This document shows positions 55,384 to 64,000 of a stretch of DNA of 64,000 bases, piece after piece. The stretch covers positions 62,001-126,000 of the forward strand of contig NZ_BJEN01000004.1 in NCBI RefSeq assembly GCF_008326345.1. Direction: 5' to 3'. Positions within the stretch are counted from its first letter, which is position 1; every line of letters begins with the position of its first letter. Source of the DNA: Cutibacterium modestum (GTDB lineage Bacteria; Actinomycetota; Actinomycetes; Propionibacteriales; Propionibacteriaceae). Below the pieces are notes generated by a model. That model was not told the origin of the DNA and did not search any database. It saw nothing but the letters and a program-made list of their open reading frames with translations. The translations under genes and the position numbers were made by a program.

Positions 55384-55872
55384 GAGTAATGGTCGGTCAC
55401 TGGTTCGGGTACCTCACACGGTAGGCTACCCTGTAGGTAGCTATCTGGTGGTGGCCGGGGGTGGGCACGACCACGCGTGTACCCACCCCCGTGCCGCTGC
55501 GCGTATCGCTCTCATATTCGGTACGTGCCGTTAGCTCAGCCAGTTCTGCCTCCGAGAACCGTTTCGGCACCGTTGATAATGCGTTTCTCAGTGTCCATAC
55601 CGTGTTACACGAATGGCATCGCGGTAAATGGGTCCTCGTCGTGTTGGCCTCGAGCATCAAGGTCATTCACCAGTAAAAGATCGGGCTATCCAGTTCGAAT
55701 TGTTCTGTGACGTCGTCCACTGCAAGGCATGCAGAACGGTTACCCTCTCGAACACGGTGGCCACGCAGATTCTGCATACTCGCGGCTTGAACACCGGTAT
55801 CTCAGTTTCGTTCCTGACGAGGCGCCGCAGCGTTGAAGTCCCGCTTCCGAAACACCGGTGATCGTCAAGCCG
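55384..55872. pseudogene. intergenic relic with a decayed copy of the SPFH gene start
   Basis: No intact gene is seen in these 489 bases. At about 55636-55687 a stretch closely matches 54242-54293 of the SPFH gene (LASSIKxIHQ), with the CAA codon for Gln after HQ changed to TAA. The rest of the region cannot be aligned by eye to any neighbour. It is best read as a degenerated partial duplication. Confidence 0.65.
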
Positions 55873-56860
55873 TCATTGCTTAGCCTCCCACTGCCGCGCA
55901 TAGCGGCCAGCTAGTACCCCGCAAGCTATGAGCTGGGTCAGGTGGAAGATCATGAGGGGTAGCACAATGAGGCCGACCGGCTGCCCGGCGAATAGCACTG
56001 TCGCCATTGGCAGACCGGTTGCCAGCGATTTCTTGGTGCCGCAAAACTGGATGGCGATGCGGTCGTCACGATTAAAGCCGAGCCATCCGGACCCTACCCA
56101 GGTCAACCACAGCATGAAGAACAACAGGGCCAGACATATGAAGGTCAGGACGACCATCGATGCCGGTGACACCAGGGACCACATATGTTCGCGCATACCC
56201 TCTGAAAACGCCGAATAGACGACGAGAATAATCGATCCTTGGTCGACATATTTGAGTGGTTTGCGGTGTTCGGTGACGAAATCTGCAGTCCACCGGCGTG
56301 ATAGCTGGCCTAGCCACGAAGGGCAACAGCAACTGGACGATCACGTCAAGAAAGCTCGATGGCTGAATCTTGAGCCCTCCGCTCGTCGACATCAAGAGGA
56401 GGGCGAGGAGGGGCGTGAGGAAGGTCCCTAAGAGATTCGACGTGGTGGCTGCGACGATGGCTCCGGCGACGTTGCCGTGGGCGATCGAAGTGAAATTGAT
56501 CGACGACTGCACCGTCGAGGGCACCAGGCAGATCCACAACATGCCGACGTAGAGGGTGCTGGGCATTCCCCAAGGGACCACACCGCGCATCGCCAACCCG
56601 ATGAGCGGGAAAACGACGAAGGTGAAGGCCAGAATCGCTCCCTGCAACTTCCAGTTCTTGAGGCCGTCGAGGGTTTCGCGGGGCTCAAGCCTGGCACCGT
56701 AGAGGAAGAACAGGATGAAGATGAGGACGGTTACACCGTGCTTGACGACGGGGATTGCTGGCCCAGTTGCAGGCAGTACCGATCCGATGATTGCCGTCAC
56801 CACGATGGCGAGAACGAATCCATCAATGGGTAGCTTGCGGCGCGGCATGGCAGAAGTCAC
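55873..56860 (-). pseudogene. bile acid:Na+ symporter family protein, frameshifted
   Basis: The N-terminal part (RRKLPIDGFVLAIVVTAIIGS, then LYGARLEPRETLDGLK and LVPSTVQSSINFTSIAHGNVAGA) is a BASS/SLC10-type transporter with ten or so helices. Near 56311 an extra base shifts the frame. Removing it restores GQLSRRWTADFVTEHRKPLK and then MREHMWSLVSPASM to the stop at 55873. The intact protein would be close to 330 residues. Members move organic acids or sterols, and the substrate here is unknown. Start could be GTG at 56860 or ATG at 56848. Confidence 0.82.
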
Positions 56861-56892
56861 CTATCCACGATAGCCACCGATAGGTTGGAGAG

Positions 56893-57732
56893 GTGGCAAC
56901 GTTCATCGACATTGACGATCCCATCGATCCACGACTGGCCGACTATGTGAGCCTGCGTGACGTCACCCTGCGCAAGTCGCTGGAGGTCGAGCATGGGCTG
57001 TTTATCGCGGAGGGTGCTAAGGTCATTCGGCGTGCTTGCGAGGCGGGTTACCTGCCCCGGTCCTTCCTGCTGGCTCCTCGCTGGATTGACGGTTTGCGGG
57101 ATCTGTTTGACGGCCTCGACGTCGAGGTTTTCGTCGTCTCCGAGGCCTTGGCTGAGCAGGTGACCGGGTTCCACGTCCACCGCGGCGCCTTAGCGTCGAT
57201 GCGCCGTCAGACTCGGTGGAGCGCCGTTGACCTCATGGCGGCGCGACGCCTGGTGGTGTGCGAAGACATTGTCGACCACACCAACGTTGGGGCCATTATT
57301 CGCTGTGCGGCCGGAATCGGATGGGATGGCGTCTTGCTGGCTCCTCGCGCGGCCGACCCGCTCTACCGTCGGGCTATTAAGACATCCATGGGGACGGTTT
57401 TTCAGTTACCATGGGCCCGTCTTGAAGACTGGGCGGGAGGCCTCGACGAGCTGCGTGACCACGGTTTCACAGTGGCTGCAATGGCGCCGAGTGACGGTGC
57501 AGTCACCCTCGATGAGTTCTCCGCAGATCTGAGGCAGAACCCCCGCAAAATTGCTCTGCTCATGGGTACCGAGGGGGCAGGCCTGTCGGCTCACTGGATT
57601 AGTCAGGCCGATGTCGTGGTGCGCATCCCGATGGCTGGTGGAGTGGACTCTCTTAACGTTGCGGCTGCGGCTGCGGTCGCCTGCTACGAGCTACGCGAGG
57701 CTAACCCCTCGGGAATCAGCCCTTGGGGGTGA
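56893..57732 (+). CDS. SpoU/TrmH family RNA 2'-O-methyltransferase
   Basis: This protein of 279 residues is a SPOUT-class enzyme. The three knot motifs are present: DHTNVGAIIRCAAG (motif 1), ALLMGTEGAGL (motif 2) and IPMAGGVDSLNVAAAAAV (motif 3). An N-terminal L30e-like substrate domain begins with RKSLEVEHGLFIAEG. The RNA target cannot be told. It ends 17 bases inside the convergent peptide deformylase gene. Confidence 0.88.
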   Translation: MATFIDIDDPIDPRLADYVSLRDVTLRKSLEVEHGLFIAEGAKVIRRACEAGYLPRSFLLAPRWIDGLRDLFDGLDVEVFVVSEALAEQVTGFHVHRGALASMRRQTRWSAVDLMAARRLVVCEDIVDHTNVGAIIRCAAGIGWDGVLLAPRAADPLYRRAIKTSMGTVFQLPWARLEDWAGGLDELRDHGFTVAAMAPSDGAVTLDEFSADLRQNPRKIALLMGTEGAGLSAHWISQADVVVRIPMAGGVDSLNVAAAAAVACYELREANPSGISPWG

Positions 57733-58318
57733 GGGGCCAATCGTCGGGGTACAGGTGCGCCACCGCGTCGTGTTGCTCGTCGAGCTTGCGGCGGGCGCGC
57801 TTGGACAGACGGTCACCGAATACAACGCCGTTGCAGTGGTCGGTTTCGTGCTGTAGGCATCGGGCGAAGAACCCGGTTCCGGTGACGGTGATGTCGTTGC
57901 CCCACGGATCCTGACCGCTACAGGTGGCTAAATCGGGACGCGCAAGAGACTGGAATCCGCCTGGCCAGGATAGACATCCCTCGTCGGCGGCCTCGAGGCG
58001 ACGGTCGCGTCCCTCCAGCAGGGTGACGACTGGGTTGCAGAATGCGCCGTGATGGACGACGTTGTCAGCGTCGGGGCAGGCGTAAACGAACAAGGACAAG
58101 TTTACCCCGACCTGGGTAGCTGCCAGACCGACGCCGTCGGCGGCCTCCATCGTGACGAACATGTCACGGATGAGGGTCGTCAGATCCTCGTCAAACTCTG
58201 TGATTGGACGGGTCTGGGCGTGCAGGACTGGTTCCCCCCAGCGAGTCACCCGACGCAGAGCCCCACCTTTAAACAGATCCTCCCAGTGGGGGTTGTCATT
58301 GGGGGTGTGCTTGCGCAT
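57716..58318 (-). CDS. def: peptide deformylase
   Basis: This metalloenzyme of about 200 residues removes the formyl group from new N-terminal methionines. The three motifs are GVGLAATQVG, EGCLSWPG and QHETDHCNG. The last is HETDH, where most have HExDH. The ATG at 58318 follows AGGAG, and longer frames overlap the broken lactonase. It lies tail to tail with the SpoU gene. Confidence 0.93.
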   Translation of the reverse strand: MRKHTPNDNPHWEDLFKGGALRRVTRWGEPVLHAQTRPITEFDEDLTTLIRDMFVTMEAADGVGLAATQVGVNLSLFVYACPDADNVVHHGAFCNPVVTLLEGRDRRLEAADEGCLSWPGGFQSLARPDLATCSGQDPWGNDITVTGTGFFARCLQHETDHCNGVVFGDRLSKRARRKLDEQHDAVAHLYPDDWPLTPKG

Positions 58319-59446
58319 GGCTGATCTCCTGGGGTCGATAAACATCCGTGCCTGATTGTGTCACGAGTGGGCGACGGCCCGTGATCATCCGATAGTTGGG
58401 CCCACGATGACCCGTGGTCGATGATCGTCTCGACCTGCCAGCCACCGGTGCTTTCGTCACGCAGATGGACTGCGATCTGGCCTTCGTCTGGCAGTGCGAC
58501 CCACACTCGGGTGCCATTTTGTGCAGTGACGGTGATGTCGCAGGGGTTCGCTCCGGTGGTATTAAACTTGTCAACTAGATTGAGATGTCCGAACCGTCCG
58601 TCCAACACCCCAATACTGCCGACCAACCTGTTGGCGACGAAATGCTGACCGTCAGGGATTGAGACGATTGCTGACGGGGCAGTTGACGCTTGAGCGCAGT
58701 GGCGTGTGCCGGTATGTGACCAGTGCCACGACGCCGTTTCTTGGACGAAACGCCACTCGCGAGCCCACATGTCGTGCCGGTAGGACGTGACCAGGTGCTC
58801 ACAGTGCCTGACAACTCTCCGCTGGCAGTCAAAATCTGCCTGCATCCGTCCTCGGTGAGGGTGAGGTGGCGCGGGCCGCATCCCGCAGGAACTTTGAGAG
58901 ATCCAACGATTTCGGAGCCAGCCTCGCTCCAGCGCAGAAAGTAGATGCGATCAGATCCCAGATCCGTGACGGCAAGGTGGGCGCGATCCAGCCAGGTCAC
59001 CTGGTGAGCATGGGGCCTTCTTGACGGTCTGCCACCGGTCCAGGGAAGACGCAGCCCCGGCCGAGGTTGAGGATGCTTCGGACTGTTGGCTGGGTGGGGT
59101 CTGATAGGTCGACGAATTCGACCTGGCCCGAGCCGCAATTGGCCACGGCCATGAGACGCCCAGTGGGGTCGACGGCGCCGTGACAAGGCCATTGGCCTTG
59201 GAGCTGAGCGGTACCGACGACTTGAACTTCGCCTCCGGGGCGGACGACGCAGAGGGTGCTATCACGCCCGCACAGCACGACGACGAGATCGTATAGGGGG
59301 GTGACCCAGGGCGCATCGCCCAAGGGACATCTGGCCACGACGTCGGTGCGAGGCCCGTCAGGTCCTGTCGTCAACTGCCACGCGGTAATGCCTCCAGTTG
59401 CGACATCGGAGGTGCGGTAACACGCGAGAACTGGAGTGATGGCCAT
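58246..59446 (-). pseudogene. lactonase-family (YbhE-type beta-propeller) gene, two frameshifts
   Basis: Three frames together resemble a 7-bladed lactonase propeller: AVDPTGRLMAVANCGSGQVEF, HLAVTDLGSDRIYFLRW, GPRHLTLTEDGCRQI and IVSIPDGQHFVANRL. The first break needs one extra C after GGCCCC near 59010, and the second one extra G near 58793. Both are small runs of G or C. The 3' end overlaps the start of the def gene. This second type of 6-phosphogluconolactonase would be redundant with pgl at 18.5-19.3 kb. Confidence 0.75.
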
Positions 59447-59504
59447 AGCTGGAAGCCTATTCAGGATCTGCGGTCTACCAGGTCAAATGGTGAAGGTCAG
59501 GTAG

Positions 59505-59547
59505 TTGTCCACAGGGGACGAAGTCCGATCTTGTTGGGTTATCCACA
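59505..59547 (+). promoter_or_regulatory. two DnaA-box-like sites
   Basis: TTGTCCACA (59505-59513) and TTATCCACA (59539-59547) match the actinobacterial and Escherichia coli DnaA boxes, in the same orientation 34 bases apart. They lie before the M23-like gene. Confidence 0.5.
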
Positions 59548-59633
59548 GTTGAAAAATTGGTTGGCGAAAATCGCGATCTCTTGCGACAACTGAAGGTACG
59601 AGGAGATCTGTCTGTATCAGCCTATTAATCATC

Positions 59634-60356
59634 ATGGTGGGAACCTGCTTGCTGGTTTTGCCGGCTCCCAGCCACAGCGTCGCCGCCCCTCCCACGCGAG
59701 GTGTAGCGAATCGTCCGGCCCCGCCGGTGCCAGGCCCCGTCCGTAAGGGGTTTGCTCCACCTGCCGAAAGATGGCTGCCCGGTAGTAGGGGGGTGGAGTT
59801 CGCGGCCTCCGTGGGAGAACCTGTGACGACCGTGACAGCAGGGGTGGTGGTTTTTGCTGGCCAAGTCGCGGGGGCTGGGGTGGTCAGCATCCTGCTTCCT
59901 GACGGTCGCCGGACAACCCACATGCCGGTTGTACCCAGCGTTGCTGTCGGCCAGATAGTGGTGCCTGGCCAGGTCATCGGGGTTGTCGGGATGGGGCCAC
60001 CATGCACCCACACCTGTTTGCACTGGGGATTGAAGAAGGGAGATGTGTATCAAAATCCCATGACGTTGTTGCAACTCCAGGTGCGGTTGCTGCCATTGGA
60101 CGGTCGGCCGCACCCAGCGTCGGGGCGAGGGTTACTCATGCGGCCTCTGAGTCTGCCAGGAAGCGACGGGAAGAAAGCCCTCCCAACTGGGGTCCTGATG
60201 CCTCCGTGGCGTAGGGCCGGACGGGATGCCGCAGCAGCTATTGATGAGACAGTGACTGACGTTATCCGAGATGACTTAGGCACGCGGATGAGCCTGCCGA
60301 AAAGCCGTGCGCAATCGTTCCGTGGAAACGTGGGTGTAGATCTGCGTGGTGGCTAA
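59634..60356 (+). CDS. M23-like (degenerate peptidase) exported protein
   Basis: This protein of 240 residues contains a lysostaphin-type M23 fold (VEFAASVGEPVTTVTAGVVVFAG, then HTCLHWGLKKGDVYQNPMTL). The first metal-binding His and Asp appear as GSRGVEFA, so a hydrolytic site is doubtful. Such domains can activate peptidoglycan amidases instead. A hydrophobic start is consistent with export, and upstream codons also encode a hydrophobic stretch, so the true start may be before 59634. The last 80 bases run antisense over xerC, which suggests that the true end may be earlier. Confidence 0.7.
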   Translation: MVGTCLLVLPAPSHSVAAPPTRGVANRPAPPVPGPVRKGFAPPAERWLPGSRGVEFAASVGEPVTTVTAGVVVFAGQVAGAGVVSILLPDGRRTTHMPVVPSVAVGQIVVPGQVIGVVGMGPPCTHTCLHWGLKKGDVYQNPMTLLQLQVRLLPLDGRPHPASGRGLLMRPLSLPGSDGKKALPTGVLMPPWRRAGRDAAAAIDETVTDVIRDDLGTRMSLPKSRAQSFRGNVGVDLRGG

Positions 60357-61223
60357 GGACTCGTGGCCTAATATGTCCTGGACAGTGCGCAGATCTGCTC
60401 CGCCTTCCAAGAGATGGGTCGCCATAGCGTGGCGCAACCCGTGAGGTCCAAGGTCAGGGGAGTCTGGTTCACTACGCATGTGGGCGTGGACGACTCGCCG
60501 AACGACACGCTGATCGATACGACCGCCGCGCGCTCCCAGAAAGAGGGCCTGCCCGGAGTCCGGCCCGGCCCATTCCGCACGGCGAGGTAGCCATGTGTCG
60601 ATGGCATGCAGCGCAGGCGTTCCCATGGGCACGGTGCGTTCTTTATCTCCTTTTCCGGTGACAATCACAGTTTGGCGAGACCGATCGACGTCGCCCAGGT
60701 CAAGGCCGCACAACTCGCCGACACGCAATCCGCCGCCGTAGAGGACTTCGAGGATGGCAGCGTCGCGTGCGCCTTGGGGAGTTTCATCGCTACGGGCCTG
60801 AGCCACGGCCCCATCGAGGATGTGACGAGCCTGATCGACGCCCAGAGTTGCCGGGAGACGCTTGGGTACGTTGGCCGACGTTAGCGCTGCGGTCGGATCG
60901 CAGTCAATGAGACCTTCGTTAGCTGCCCAGCGGAAAAACACTCGCGCAGCTGACCAGCGGCGCTGCATCGTAGCGGGTGAGGCACCAGCCAACCGGGTGT
61001 CGGCTAACCAAGCTCGCACTTGCGATGTGCCGATCTTGCCCAAAGCATCGTCACCGTGGGAGTGAGCGTGGCCCATGAAATCGATGAGGTCGGCTCGATA
61101 ACCGCGGATCGTGTTGGGTGAGCGTCGAAGCGCCGAAAGGTGATCACAGAAGTCCTCGACGGGCACCGTCAGCGACGCAGGCAGATGTTCAGTGCCATCG
61201 GGCGTCAAGGAGGGGTCTTTCAT
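60276..61223 (-). CDS. xerC: tyrosine recombinase XerC
   Basis: XerC and XerD resolve chromosome dimers at dif. The N-terminal SAM-like domain (SPNTIRGYRADLIDFM) is followed by the catalytic domain, with the first Arg in GGGLRVGELCGL, then HGLRHAMATHLLEGGADL and the Tyr nucleophile in TQIYTHVSTERLR. At about 315 residues it is typical. I used the ATG at 61223; 61232 is also possible. Confidence 0.92.
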   Translation of the reverse strand: MKDPSLTPDGTEHLPASLTVPVEDFCDHLSALRRSPNTIRGYRADLIDFMGHAHSHGDDALGKIGTSQVRAWLADTRLAGASPATMQRRWSAARVFFRWAANEGLIDCDPTAALTSANVPKRLPATLGVDQARHILDGAVAQARSDETPQGARDAAILEVLYGGGLRVGELCGLDLGDVDRSRQTVIVTGKGDKERTVPMGTPALHAIDTWLPRRAEWAGPDSGQALFLGARGGRIDQRVVRRVVHAHMRSEPDSPDLGPHGLRHAMATHLLEGGADLRTVQDILGHESLATTQIYTHVSTERLRTAFRQAHPRA

Positions 61224-61441
61224 CACATCCACTGTGGCGCGTGATTGTCAGCATGGTGGGCGGACACGCGGAGGGGTTTGGGGATCGAGCGGGTTTACGG
61301 CGATCCGTCGCATCGCCCACAAATTCGAGCCGCCGGGTGACGAAGATGTGTCAATCGTCGGTCGGTGAAGGACTGGTAGTTGGCGGGGGAGTCTGAGGTG
61401 ACGAGGACGGTTCGCTGGCATCTGATGCGAATCTCGTCAGA

Positions 61442-61493
61442 ATTGTGACACACAATACGGACCTTGACACACCGTACTAATACGGTTTAGTTT
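61442..61493 (+). promoter_or_regulatory. GH85 promoter with two dyads
   Basis: TTGACA (61464-61469), a 17-base spacer and TTAGTT (61487-61492) form a possible promoter. ACCGTA-CTAA-TACGGT (61471-61486) fills the spacer, and ATTGTG-ACA-CACAAT (61442-61456) lies just upstream. Both are typical of repressor operators. Confidence 0.55.
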
Positions 61494-61523
61494 ATTGCTA
61501 CTTTCACTGCCGAAAGGACCGTT

Positions 61524-64000
61524 ATGAAGCGATCACTTATTGCCGTGCTGGCCGTCATCGTTGGGCTCGTAGGGATTATCGGGTTGGGGCCAACTGCGAA
61601 GGCTGACGACAGCGTCGCTCCCATAGGGAATCGTGTGCTGGCATCGGCCCAGCCGCGCAATGCTGGTCATCGTCTGCAAGACATCCGTACCTGGAGCCCG
61701 CGGACCGATCCGTACGCCCCATATCTGCGAGCGCAGGTGCCGCTACAGCCGCGTATCGCCCGTGACCCCAGTACCCAGATTCACCGCAACCTTGACGGTA
61801 AGGCCGAGGTCATGCTCATGCAGGGCGACTACGGCAACTCCTTTTTCGGGAACTTCCGTGCTAACGACGGATTCGCCAACAACACCCTCAACTTTTGGCA
61901 GTACGCTGATTACTGGAGTCCATGGCATGGGTCCGCGACAGCTCGGACCCCCGAGGCCCTTTATGATCCGGCCACCAGCGACTGGCGCACCCGTAACTTT
62001 GAGTTCGGCATCGTCGACATCCCGAACCCTGCTTACACCAATGCCGCTCATCGCAACGGTGTCAAATCCATCGGCACGATCTACTTCGACCCGGCCTTTC
62101 GCCCTGGCCTCACCTTTGACGAGGCCTTCGATAAGGATCCCAATTCTGAGGGTTACATCATCGCTAAGAAACTGGTCGAAATGGCACGCTATTTCGGTTT
62201 CGATGGGTACTTCCTCAATGAGGAAGAAGGCAATCTTCGGGATCCTCGGTTCAAACCTTTCATGAGCTATCTCACGTCCAAGGGTCTCTACACGCAGTGG
62301 TACACGAATTCCTCTGGTGACTTCTCGGCATCGAAATCCAACCTGCTCGATCACGGCAAGATCATGGACTCGGTGTTCCTCAACTACACGTGGCCAGGAT
62401 CTCAAGACCAGTCGGTTGCTAGCGCAAAGGCCACCGGATACGACCCCCACAAGTCGCTCTTTTTCGGGGTTGAGGCTAACCAGGCACGATTTGACGGCAA
62501 CCACCCCTCGGCCTCCCAGCTTCCGAGCCTCTATAGGTCTGCCGAGGACCACAGTCCCAAGGCGTCGATCGCTCTCTTCACCCCGAGTGACATGTACCAG
62601 CGCGGGTTGGCCGACGACGTCAAGCCTAAGAGCGTCAGCAAGACCCTCCCGCTGTTCCAGCAGGATCCCTACCAATGGATGGTTGCTGAACGTGAGCGGA
62701 TGTATTTTTCAGGGGTGACGTCTAACCCTCGGGATACCGGATCACATCCAGGGCATTCCCGGCCCGAGGTTGGTGTCAAGGACTCCTCCTCGTGGGTGGG
62801 GGTGGCCGATTTTACCCCGGCCAGATCGGTCATCTCGGGGTCGCACTTCCACACTGACTTCAACACCGGCCACGGCATGCAGTGGTACCAAGATGGTGAG
62901 GCATCCAACTCGAGGCCGTGGACCAACATAGATTCCCAGTCGATCTTACCGAGTTGGCAGTGGTGGATTGACACTAAGGGTTCCCGGCCATCTGTAGACT
63001 TCGACTACGGCCCCACCGAACAGCGGAAGGACGTTAACGGTGCCTCGGCCAAGACTCCTTATCGGCAGGTAGGGGCCTGGCAAGGAGGGTCGTCTCTCGT
63101 CGTTTACGGCGACGTGAGCGGACCGGCAACATTGAGGCTGTTCAAGACTCGATTGGCGGTGAACGGCACGACCACCATGCCGATCACCTTCCGTAAAGGT
63201 TCGGTAAGCGGAGGCGTCATGAAGGTTGCCCTCGTCTTCGCTGACAACCCGGGGAAGGTCGTCACCGTCGAGATTCCCGACAGCGCCACCCCTGGCCGGT
63301 GGCGCACCTCTACCCTGCATCTCGGGAGGTTTGCAGGACGGACTATCACCACGATCGGTCTCCAGTTCGGCCCCGCATCCGACTACCAGATGAATGTCGG
63401 TTCGATTTCGGTGCGCGACGGAGCCACGGCACCCCAGGCCCCCAGCCAGGTGAAGCTGGACAAGGTGTATGACGACGGACAGGCCGTCTTGTCGTGGCAG
63501 ACCAAACCCTTCGACGAAGTGTCCGAGTATGTCTTGGACGCAACTGGCCCCGACGGCAAAACTGTCCATTTGACATCGGGATATACCAACCTGGCCTACG
63601 TCAAGAAGGTTTCCGACACCAGCGGCAAGGTGACCTTCAAAGTGCGTGCCGTCGGTCACGACGGTCAGACGTCGAAGCCCGCGACCGTGGTCTACGACTA
63701 CTCGACCCAACCGCGTCACATCAAGGTGACCGAGGCCCCGACGGTCTCGAAACTGCTCACCGAGGCCGCCAAGCCGGACAAACTCGACGTGTCGTGGGAC
63801 ACGAGGGGTCTCGACGGGACGTGCCGTATTGACGTTCGTCTTGTTGACATTGCCCCAGGGAACATCGACAACCAGCCGTACGGCCTAAACGTTCCCTGTT
63901 CCCAGGGATCGGCCACCGTGCCAGTTCCTGTGCGCGAGGGATATCCTTATGACCTGACAATCAGGGCCGATGAGGGTCAGGGGCTGTCATATCGGGGCCG
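61524..64000 (+). CDS. secreted endo-beta-N-acetylglucosaminidase (GH85), partial
   Basis: GH85 enzymes cut between the two core GlcNAc residues of N-linked glycans. The first 825 codons are in the window and no stop is reached. A signal peptide (KRSLIAVLAVIVGLVGIIGL, then PTAKA before the likely site) opens the protein. The catalytic Asn-x-Glu pair is Asn232 and Glu234 in FDGYFLNEEEGN. It is followed by carbohydrate-binding-like and fibronectin type III-like beta domains (from about residue 635). The ATG has AAAGGA upstream. Together with the GH101 gene it points to degradation of host glycoproteins. Confidence 0.93.
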   Translation, partial: MKRSLIAVLAVIVGLVGIIGLGPTAKADDSVAPIGNRVLASAQPRNAGHRLQDIRTWSPRTDPYAPYLRAQVPLQPRIARDPSTQIHRNLDGKAEVMLMQGDYGNSFFGNFRANDGFANNTLNFWQYADYWSPWHGSATARTPEALYDPATSDWRTRNFEFGIVDIPNPAYTNAAHRNGVKSIGTIYFDPAFRPGLTFDEAFDKDPNSEGYIIAKKLVEMARYFGFDGYFLNEEEGNLRDPRFKPFMSYLTSKGLYTQWYTNSSGDFSASKSNLLDHGKIMDSVFLNYTWPGSQDQSVASAKATGYDPHKSLFFGVEANQARFDGNHPSASQLPSLYRSAEDHSPKASIALFTPSDMYQRGLADDVKPKSVSKTLPLFQQDPYQWMVAERERMYFSGVTSNPRDTGSHPGHSRPEVGVKDSSSWVGVADFTPARSVISGSHFHTDFNTGHGMQWYQDGEASNSRPWTNIDSQSILPSWQWWIDTKGSRPSVDFDYGPTEQRKDVNGASAKTPYRQVGAWQGGSSLVVYGDVSGPATLRLFKTRLAVNGTTTMPITFRKGSVSGGVMKVALVFADNPGKVVTVEIPDSATPGRWRTSTLHLGRFAGRTITTIGLQFGPASDYQMNVGSISVRDGATAPQAPSQVKLDKVYDDGQAVLSWQTKPFDEVSEYVLDATGPDGKTVHLTSGYTNLAYVKKVSDTSGKVTFKVRAVGHDGQTSKPATVVYDYSTQPRHIKVTEAPTVSKLLTEAAKPDKLDVSWDTRGLDGTCRIDVRLVDIAPGNIDNQPYGLNVPCSQGSATVPVPVREGYPYDLTIRADEGQGLSYRG

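Noticed and set aside
61233-61441. Short open frame between xerC and the GH85 promoter
   Set aside because: Its composition is arginine/serine-rich noise and it overlaps the start of xerC on the other strand.

Overview
The window is from a high-GC actinobacterium, most likely Cutibacterium (formerly Propionibacterium) acnes or a very close relative. The grounds are an actinobacterial clpP1-clpP2-clpX block, a zwf-opcA-pgl cluster, a SufR-led suf operon, an InhA-type enoyl reductase, a Na+-pumping acyl-CoA decarboxylase operon and two secreted glycosidases for host glycans (GH101 and GH85). The species call comes from remembered gene content, not from a database search. No CRISPR array, prophage or intact insertion sequence was seen.

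Layout. 1-1200: tRNA-Gly(TCC) and a ClbS/DfsB-type protein. 1.2-10.3 kb: proteostasis block on the + strand (trigger factor, AI-2E-type membrane protein, ClpP1, ClpP2, ClpX, tricorn-like protease), closed by a 15-bp terminator. 10.4-14.0 kb: secreted GH101 endo-alpha-N-acetylgalactosaminidase, split by a frameshift at C tracts. 14.2-21.8 kb (- strand): valS, a DsbA-like/MauE-like thiol pair, and pgl-opcA-zwf for the oxidative pentose phosphate pathway. 22-25.4 kb: ctaB, a CYP152-type P450 and ctaA. 25.4-29.4 kb: an ABC exporter and a membrane pyrophosphatase that starts with a lipoprotein signal. 29.6-30.4 kb: a LacI-family regulator remnant.

30.6-37.3 kb: the suf operon sufR-sufB-sufD-Rieske-sufC-sufS-sufU-sufT, tightly spaced with several overlapping start/stop codons. 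37.3-42.3 kb (- strand): a biotin-dependent, Na+-translocating (methylmalonyl-CoA-type) decarboxylase followed by a MatC-like dicarboxylate transporter broken by two frameshifts. 42.5-44.5 kb: a 2,4-dienoyl-CoA reductase-type flavoenzyme. 44.7-50.4 kb: a zinc metallopeptidase with an in-frame TGA, small membrane proteins, a GNAT protein, an ABC-F ATPase, RlmA and SURF1. 50.4-52.7 kb: FabG and FabI/InhA, then an unknown protein. 52.8-55.4 kb: ABC ATPase, NfeD, SPFH protein, followed by a decayed copy of the SPFH start. 55.9-61.2 kb: a broken bile-acid:Na+ symporter-family gene, SpoU methyltransferase, peptide deformylase, a broken lactonase, an M23-like protein and XerC. 61.5 kb to the end: a GH85 endo-beta-N-acetylglucosaminidase that runs off the window, behind a promoter carrying two dyads.

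A recurring feature is gene disruption. At least five genes carry single-base frameshifts, mostly at runs of G or C, and one carries a lone stop codon. These may be real decay, slippage (phase variation) or sequencing error, and the sequence alone cannot decide. The candidates I rate most worth checking are the GH101 switch-like tract, the lipobox-bearing pyrophosphatase, the OleT-like histidine in the P450, and the dyads at the GH85 promoter.
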